Source of the DNA: Selenomonas sp. GACV-9
Lineage (GTDB): Bacteria; Bacillota; Negativicutes; Selenomonadales; Selenomonadaceae
Assembly (NCBI GenBank): GCA_900116485.1
Contig: FPAX01000011.1
Span: 1-56,875, forward strand
Length of the DNA stretch: 56,875 nt
Reading direction: 5' to 3'
The position numbers and the translations under genes were made by a program. The notes under the pieces are model-generated. The model saw nothing but the letters and a program-made list of their open reading frames with translations, had not been told where the DNA came from and did not search any database. This document shows, piece after piece, positions 51,405-56,875 of the stretch (the first letter of the stretch is position 1; every line of letters starts with the position of its first letter).

Positions 51405-53519
51405 ATGAATGTAAAAGAACGTACCGCAGCAATTCTCAAGCTGCTCGTCGAGGGACAGGATTCCTTCACGACGGCAGCTGAGATGGCGGAAACTCTCGGT
51501 GTCAGTGCGAAGACTATTTCGCGTGAACTGCCGGAGGTGGCCGGGGCATTGGAAAGATATGGGCTCGCCCTCAATAAGAAGAAAGGGGCGGGATTTGCCA
51601 TAGCTGGTGCCGAAGCGGCCAGGACGTCTTTGAAGGAATCTTTAGGGCAGGTGAATGACCACAATTATACACCGCAGGAGCGGCAATCGATTATCGTGAG
51701 CCGTCTGCTGCCAAGTCATGAGCCGGTAAAGCTCTTTGCCTTATCATCACTTCTCGGAGTGACAGACAGTACCATCAGCAACGACCTGGACAAGCTGGAA
51801 GGCTGGTTTAAGGGACATGGGCTGCAGCTTGTACGCAAGCCGGGGCTGGGTGTCTACGTCGAGGGCGAGGAGCAGAGTATCCGGCAGGCAATCGTCGCAT
51901 ACATTTATGACAATATTGAAGAAAATGAGTTGTTGACGCTGGTCCATGCGAATCTCGCGGACGAGCAGGAAAAAGTCAATCAGGCAGCAGGCTATCTGCT
52001 GGACTTGGTGGACAAGGAAATCATCCATCGTCTGGAGCGCTTGATCCGTCAGGCGGAAAAAGAGCTCGGGACAAGGATGTCCGATCAGGCCTTCATCGGC
52101 CTGACGGTGCATCTGGCGCTGGCTGTCCAGCGCATCCGCAAGCAGGAGCGCATCCATATCCGGCCGGGATTCCTGGCGGAGCTGAAGCAGAAACAGGAAT
52201 TCAGGACGGCCGGGCATATTGCGGCCGAGATCGCCAAGGAGTTTGAGCTGCCAATCACCGAAGATGAGATCGGGTACATCACGATGCATCTTTTAGGGGC
52301 GCGCAGCCGCTATCGGGAAAATGAGGCGGCAGGGGCTGTACTGGATAACTTTCATCTGGTGCGTCTGGCCAAGGCCATCATGAAGGCCGCTGAGGAGGAG
52401 ACAGGCACGAGCCTGTACCGCAATCCGGAGCTGCTCACTGGTCTTGTCAATCATCTTGGCCCGTCGATAAGCCGCCTGCAGATGCAGATGGATATCCGCA
52501 ATCCGCTGCTTGATGAGATGAAGGTGAAGTTTCCTGAGCTCATGCAGCTGGCGAAAAAAAGCGTGCACGAGGTGGAAAAGGAGCTGGAGCTTACCTTTCC
52601 CGAATCTGAGATCGCTTTTATCGCCATGCATCTTAGCGCGGCACTTACTGACAGCAATATGCTGCAGAAGCTGGAGCATACGGTCATCGTTGCCTGCCCG
52701 ACGGGGATGGGCACGAGCCGGCTGCTGGCCAGCCGCCTGCGGCAACAGTATGACAATCTGGTCATTGCCGACCAGGTGTCGACGCTGCAGCTGACGCCTG
52801 AGTATTTTGCCAGTCATGAGGCGGAATTCATCGTGGCCACTGTGCCAATCCCGCACGTGCCGCTGCCCGTGGCTGTGGTAAGTGCTCTGCTATCTAAAGA
52901 GGATCAGCAAAGGGTGGACCAGATGCTGCTGCAATGCGAGGAGGCCCAGGTGGAATCGCGGGCAGCTGGCAAGGACAAGGCTAAGCCGGATTTTGCGGCG
53001 GCGCTGCGCATCATGCAGGCCTACGATGCTGCTATCCTCAGCCTGCTGGACAACTTCTTTTTCTGGGAAGATGACAAGTCAATGACTGTCCAGGAGGTGG
53101 CTGCTGATATCGGCAGGATGGTGGGGCGCGATGAGCGCCAGGCTGATGGCATCTGCAGGGCACTGCTGACTCGCGAAGATCAGGGGAGTACCGCGATTAC
53201 TGGCAGTAACATGATCCTGCTGCATTGCCGCAGTGCTGTTGTCACGCATTTGCAGTTCGGTATCGTCCATCTCGGCAGCTGGTTCCTGTATCCGGCTGAC
53301 CCGACGGAGAAGATAAGGACGGCAATCGTCATGCTGGCGCCGGAGCAGGGCAGCTGCTATGAACTCGAGACCATCGGTCATATATCGTCGATCCTTTTGG
53401 AGCGCTGGGGTCTTATCGAGGTCCTGCACGAAGGGAATCAGCAACTGATAAAAGACGAGCTCACGCATATATTCCGTGAGTTCCATGCAAAGAAATATCG
53501 GGAATTATTGGGGGGATAA
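51405..53519 (+). CDS. mtlR: Mannitol operon activator, PRD-domain (MtlR type)
   Basis: A 704-aa transcription activator. HTH domains at the N-terminus (SFTTAAEMAETLGVSAKTISRELPEV, and LGVTDSTISNDLDKLEGWF) are followed by two PRDs (about 200-400). An EIIB-like domain has CPTGMGTSRLLASRLRQQY and a C-terminal EIIA-like domain follows. These layers let PTS phosphorylation control activity. ATG 51405 is chosen for AGGAGG at 51391. It ends 3 nt before mtlA, so it probably activates its own operon. Confidence 0.92.
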   Translation: MNVKERTAAILKLLVEGQDSFTTAAEMAETLGVSAKTISRELPEVAGALERYGLALNKKKGAGFAIAGAEAARTSLKESLGQVNDHNYTPQERQSIIVSRLLPSHEPVKLFALSSLLGVTDSTISNDLDKLEGWFKGHGLQLVRKPGLGVYVEGEEQSIRQAIVAYIYDNIEENELLTLVHANLADEQEKVNQAAGYLLDLVDKEIIHRLERLIRQAEKELGTRMSDQAFIGLTVHLALAVQRIRKQERIHIRPGFLAELKQKQEFRTAGHIAAEIAKEFELPITEDEIGYITMHLLGARSRYRENEAAGAVLDNFHLVRLAKAIMKAAEEETGTSLYRNPELLTGLVNHLGPSISRLQMQMDIRNPLLDEMKVKFPELMQLAKKSVHEVEKELELTFPESEIAFIAMHLSAALTDSNMLQKLEHTVIVACPTGMGTSRLLASRLRQQYDNLVIADQVSTLQLTPEYFASHEAEFIVATVPIPHVPLPVAVVSALLSKEDQQRVDQMLLQCEEAQVESRAAGKDKAKPDFAAALRIMQAYDAAILSLLDNFFFWEDDKSMTVQEVAADIGRMVGRDERQADGICRALLTREDQGSTAITGSNMILLHCRSAVVTHLQFGIVHLGSWFLYPADPTEKIRTAIVMLAPEQGSCYELETIGHISSILLERWGLIEVLHEGNQQLIKDELTHIFREFHAKKYRELLGG

Positions 53520-53522
53520 TCC

Positions 53523-55421
53523 ATGAGCAATAACAAGAGCTCAAAACGTGGCTTCCAAGAAGTCATGCAGAAATTCGGACGTTTCCTATCGGGGATGGTG
53601 CTGCCGAATATCGGAGCATTCATTGCCTGGGGCTTATTGACAGCCCTGTTCATTCCGACCGGCTGGCTGCCGAATGAATACCTTGCCCAGGTGGGCGGCC
53701 CCATGAGCAAGTGGCTCATCCCACTGCTGCTAGGCTATAGCGGTGGTGCGGCGGTCTATGGTCATCGCGGTGGCGTTCTCGGCGCCATTGCTACCTCGGG
53801 AGTCATCGCGGGTGCGGACATCCCGATGTTCCTTGGGGCCATGATCATGGGACCGCTCGGTGGTTTCGTCATCAAGAAGTTCGACAAGGCAATCGAGGAT
53901 CAGATTCCTACGGGCTTTGAGATGCTGGTGAACAATTTCTCAGCCGGCATCATCGGCGGTATTCTTGCGGTACTGGCCTTCGTCGGTGTCGGACCAGTGG
54001 TGCTGGCTGCCAATGGCGTCCTGCGTGCAGGTGTTGAGGGCATTGTCGCTGTGGGACTGTTGCCGCTGGCATCGATCATCATCGAACCGGCGAAGATCCT
54101 GTTCCTCAACAATGCCATCAATCACGGTGTCCTGTCGCCGCTGGGCATTCAGCAGGCCGAGGAGTTCGGCAAGTCGATGTTCTTCCTGCTGGAGGCTAAT
54201 CCTGGCCCAGGCCTTGGTGTCCTGCTGGCTTACTGGTTCTTCGGCAAGGGGATGGCCAAGGATTCGACGCCGGGTGCTATCATCATCCATGTACTGGGCG
54301 GCATCCATGAGATCTATTTCCCGTATGTGCTCATGAAACCTGTGCTGCTGCTGGCAGTCATCGCTGGCGGCATGGCCGGTGTCGCCACGCTGCAGTTCCT
54401 GGGCGGCGGCCTCATTGCACCGGCATCGCCGGGATCGATCCTTGCAGTGCTGGCCATGACGCCGAAGGGGGCATTCCTGGCGAATATCGCTGACTTCCTG
54501 GTAGCCACGACGGTATCCTGTGCGGTGGCATCGGTATTCGTCAAGGCTTCGGCCAGCGAAGAGAGCGATGATTCCCTCGAAGAGGCAAAGGCTGGTATGG
54601 CCGCTTTGAAGAATCGCGGCCTGGTAACGGAGGTCAAGGTAAGCGGCGCTGAGCTGCGCACCATCGTCTATGCCTGCGATGCCGGCATGGGGTCTAGTGC
54701 CCTGGGGGCAGCCAGCCTGCGCAAGAAACTCCGCAAGGCCGGCTATGATAATATCTCGGTTACCAACGCCGCCATTGGCAGCATCCCGAAGGATGCGCAG
54801 CTTGTGGTCACGCATGAGAAACTGGCACAGCGGGCCGTGGAGGATTCGCCGCAGGCAGAGCATATCTTTGTCCGCAACTTCACCCAGAATGATGTGTTTG
54901 AGCAAGTAATGGCCCGCTTGACGGAAAAAAAGGCGCAGAGTGCAGTATCAGCTGGCGTGATGGTAGCTGGGCAGCATGGTGCCAAGGAGCGCCATATCCT
55001 CGATATGACGAACATCCAGCTCGGGCTCACCAGCGTTACCAAGGAAGAGGCTATCCGGCAGGCCGGCGAGGCATTGGCTGCTGCTGGTTATGTCGATGAG
55101 CCCTACATCGAAGGCATGCTGAACCGCGAGAAGGACATCAGCACCTACGTCGGGCGCGGCATCGCCATCCCGCATGGCGAGAACAGTGTCAAGGATTCGA
55201 TCCGCGAGTCAGGCATCGTCGTCCTGCAGTATCCCCAAGGCATCAAGTTCGGCAAGGATACGGCCTATCTGCTGGTCGGCATCGCTGGCAAGGACAACGA
55301 CCACTTATCCATCCTGGCAAACATTGCCGCAACGATGGATGAGTGCTCGGAGGCTGAGCTCGATACACTCTATCATACGAAAGACCCTAAAGTTCTTTAT
55401 GAGCGCTTTGCGCTGGCATAA
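53523..55421 (+). CDS. mtlA: Mannitol PTS enzyme IICBA
   Basis: A 632-aa fused transporter for uptake and phosphorylation of mannitol. The EIIC membrane part (about 1-335) has GRFLSGMVLPNIGAFIAWGL and ILGG-like GIHEIYFPYVLMKP. EIIB has its phospho-cysteine at Cys385 (ACDAGMGSSALGA). EIIA has its phospho-histidine at His551 (IAIPHGENSV). This C-B-A order is that of the E. coli MtlA. The ATG follows GGGGGATAA. It is 3 nt after mtlR. Confidence 0.96.
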   Translation: MSNNKSSKRGFQEVMQKFGRFLSGMVLPNIGAFIAWGLLTALFIPTGWLPNEYLAQVGGPMSKWLIPLLLGYSGGAAVYGHRGGVLGAIATSGVIAGADIPMFLGAMIMGPLGGFVIKKFDKAIEDQIPTGFEMLVNNFSAGIIGGILAVLAFVGVGPVVLAANGVLRAGVEGIVAVGLLPLASIIIEPAKILFLNNAINHGVLSPLGIQQAEEFGKSMFFLLEANPGPGLGVLLAYWFFGKGMAKDSTPGAIIIHVLGGIHEIYFPYVLMKPVLLLAVIAGGMAGVATLQFLGGGLIAPASPGSILAVLAMTPKGAFLANIADFLVATTVSCAVASVFVKASASEESDDSLEEAKAGMAALKNRGLVTEVKVSGAELRTIVYACDAGMGSSALGAASLRKKLRKAGYDNISVTNAAIGSIPKDAQLVVTHEKLAQRAVEDSPQAEHIFVRNFTQNDVFEQVMARLTEKKAQSAVSAGVMVAGQHGAKERHILDMTNIQLGLTSVTKEEAIRQAGEALAAAGYVDEPYIEGMLNREKDISTYVGRGIAIPHGENSVKDSIRESGIVVLQYPQGIKFGKDTAYLLVGIAGKDNDHLSILANIAATMDECSEAELDTLYHTKDPKVLYERFALA

Positions 55422-55441
55422 ATAAATACGAACACTGACAT

Positions 55442-55504
55442 GTCCCTTTTTCGTCAGCTTGGAAAGCCCATGGCTTTTCTGCTGACGGAGAGGGGACTTT
55501 TTTT
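55442..55504 (+). terminator. Hairpin with T-run between mtlA and mtlD, probable attenuator
   Basis: GTCCC...CGTCAGC pairs with GCTGACG...GGGGAC, and an inner GAAAGCC / GGCTTTTC hairpin is nested. It is followed by seven T. It lies inside the mannitol operon, so partial termination would lower mtlD expression. Confidence 0.82.
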
Positions 55505-55519
55505 ATGGAGGAATTCAAG

Positions 55520-56665
55520 ATGAAACAGGCAGTACATTTTGGCGCTGGCAATATCGGCAGAGGATTTATCGGCGAGCTGCTGGTCCGTTCTGGTTATGAG
55601 GTGGCATTTGTCGATGTGAACAAAGAGCTCGTTGACCTTATCAATGAGCGCCGAGGATATGATATCGAAATCGTCGGGGATGAGCCGCAGAAGATTCATG
55701 TGGAGCATGTGAGGGCTATCAACAGCGCAGAAAACCCTGAGGAACTCATGCAGGCTATCGAGCAGGCCGATATCATCACGACAGCCATCGGGCCCAATAT
55801 CCTGAAATTCATTGCGCCGAATCTGGCCAAGGGCTTGGCACGCCGCTTGAAACGCACCCAGGCACCACTCAATATCATTGCCTGTGAGAATATGGTGGGC
55901 GGCTCGTCGCTGCTCAAAAGCTATGTCTACGAGCACCTTACGCCGGAGGAACGGGCGATGTGTGATGCCTGGATCGGCTTTCCGGATGCTGCTGTCGATC
56001 GCATCGTCCCCTTGCAGAAAAATGAAGATCCGTTGCTTGTGAAGGTCGAGCCCTATGCCGAATGGGATGCCGATGTGACCCAGGCCAAGGGAGAACCGCC
56101 GGCGATTGAGGGGCTTACCTGGGTGGAGAATCTCGAGGCCTATATCGAGCGCAAGCTGTTCACAGTCAACACGGGGCATGCATCGATTGCATATCTTGCT
56201 TATCGCAAAGGCATCAAGGATATCTACACGGCCATGCAGGATAAGAGCATCGTCGACATGGCCCGTCAGGTATGGGCAGAGACCGGCAGCCTGCTCATCA
56301 AGAAGTTTGGGTTCAATCCTGAAACGCATAAGCAGTATATCGAGACAACGGAGCGGCGTTTCCGCAATCCTCATCTTTCTGACGAGGTCACGCGGGTTGC
56401 CCGCGGGCCCAAGCGCAAGCTCGGCGCCAAGGATCGTCTTGTGAGCCCGGCGTCGCAGCTTTTAGCGCAGGGGCAGAAACCCTCGGCCTTGGCGACGGTC
56501 ATCGGCGCAGCCTTCCACTTTGACTACGCAGGGGACAAGGAGGCACAGGAAGTGCAGCAGGGCATCCAGCGTGAGGGGCTGCATCGCGCCATCCATAACT
56601 ATACCGATATCCCGGAGAACTCCGAACTCTTCCGTATGGTGGAAAATAAAACGGCAGGATTCTGA
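55520..56665 (+). CDS. mtlD: Mannitol-1-phosphate 5-dehydrogenase
   Basis: A 381-aa NAD-dependent enzyme oxidising mannitol 1-phosphate to fructose 6-phosphate. It starts MKQAVHFGAGNIGRGFIGELL, the cofactor-binding motif. ACENMVGGSSLLKSYV, the catalytic-lysine-type segment KLFTVNTGHASIAYLAYRKG, and GRGPKRKLGAKDRLVSPA-like residues follow. ATG 55520 is chosen because ATGGAGGA at 55505 is the Shine-Dalgarno rather than the start. It completes the mannitol pathway begun by mtlA. Confidence 0.96.
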   Translation: MKQAVHFGAGNIGRGFIGELLVRSGYEVAFVDVNKELVDLINERRGYDIEIVGDEPQKIHVEHVRAINSAENPEELMQAIEQADIITTAIGPNILKFIAPNLAKGLARRLKRTQAPLNIIACENMVGGSSLLKSYVYEHLTPEERAMCDAWIGFPDAAVDRIVPLQKNEDPLLVKVEPYAEWDADVTQAKGEPPAIEGLTWVENLEAYIERKLFTVNTGHASIAYLAYRKGIKDIYTAMQDKSIVDMARQVWAETGSLLIKKFGFNPETHKQYIETTERRFRNPHLSDEVTRVARGPKRKLGAKDRLVSPASQLLAQGQKPSALATVIGAAFHFDYAGDKEAQEVQQGIQREGLHRAIHNYTDIPENSELFRMVENKTAGF

Positions 56666-56693
56666 GGAAAAAGGAATATAGCAGCAATGAGAG

Positions 56694-56727
56694 TCCGCTG
56701 GCTTGGAAAAGAGCCAGCGGTTTTTTA
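56694..56727 (+). terminator. Terminator of the mannitol operon
   Basis: CCGCTGGCT / AGCCAGCGG with an 8-nt loop is followed by six T. Confidence 0.92.
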
Positions 56728-56875
56728 TAAAATTGCAGTTTGTCTGTTAGTACTAGATTACAATAAGCTTGATACATCTCAGCTTGGGTGAGGGTGGGTG
56801 CACTTTTTCTCCGCTCCGCTAAATGACCCGCGCTGGTGTTTAAGTACGTATTTAGTTACATGCGCCGGGCAGGCC
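56728..56875. other. Unassigned sequence at the window end
   Basis: About 148 nt after the mtlD terminator hold no ORF, RNA gene or promoter that I can support. It may be the upstream region of a gene beyond the window. Confidence 0.4.

Overview
The window reads as ordinary core chromosome of a diderm Firmicute, most likely class Negativicutes and probably Selenomonadaceae (Selenomonas/Mitsuokella-like). This is inferred from gene content, not from a search. Firmicute traits are the Prp protease with a pro-sequence on L27, FapR control of lipid genes, a guanine riboswitch, an L21-type leader, CheV, LCP, CvfB and PRD-type MtlR. Outer-membrane-type traits are an RND efflux pump with its adaptor. 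Reverse rubrerythrin and FabK suggest an anaerobe. No transposase, phage gene, CRISPR array or defence island was seen.

Layout. 1-709: end of an rRNA operon (23S 3' end, 5S, tRNA-His, tRNA-Trp, tRNA-Ser, terminator). 754-2283: purine permease behind a guanine riboswitch. 2297-3397: rplU-prp-rpmA. 3580-11264: a long co-directional run, obg-yhbY-proB-proA-(55-aa membrane peptide)-nadD-yqeK-LCP-rsfS-cvfB. 11384-17025: cheV, an orphan solute-binding protein, rimO, pncC and a DEAD-box helicase. 17059-18330: two secreted proteins of unknown function. 18331-20275: tRNA-Gln and a DUF4127 protein on the minus strand. 20405-24723: rsmD-coaD-coiled-coil protein, then larB-larC, then an RpiB-like isomerase. 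24797-33298: yceD-rpmF, then the lipid operon fapR-plsX-fabK-fabD-fabG-acpP-(fabK paralogue)-fabF-rnc. 33364-39289: an MBL-fold hydrolase and a marR/RND efflux locus. 39433-45370: recA-recX, guaA, an HTH/zinc-ribbon regulator, tRNA-Pro and an ABC-F ATPase. 45466-49040: reverse rubrerythrin (minus strand) and tsaE-tsaB-rimI-tsaD. 49150-51200: a PdtaS-like kinase and ANTAR response regulator. 51405-56665: the mannitol locus mtlR-mtlA-mtlD.

How the genes work together. Much of the window serves ribosome production and translation quality: L21, L27, L32, Prp, Obg, YhbY, RsfS, RimO, RsmD, the helicase, RNase III, the t6A enzymes and RimI. The fab cluster is controlled at its front by FapR, and a near-consensus FapR operator lies just downstream of a strong promoter. 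Local regulation is unusually readable: a riboswitch whose P1 helix contains the Shine-Dalgarno, a LexA-like box inside the recA promoter, paired palindromes between marR and the efflux operon, and an inverted repeat in the rubrerythrin leader. Many genes start with TTG or GTG preceded by a good Shine-Dalgarno.

I found no convincing wholly new multi-gene system. The best leads are the 55-codon membrane peptide coupled by ATGA overlaps between proA and nadD, the second FabK-like protein with a Cys-rich tail inside the fab operon, the RpiB homologue with an altered active-site loop, and the two secreted proteins at 17059-18330.
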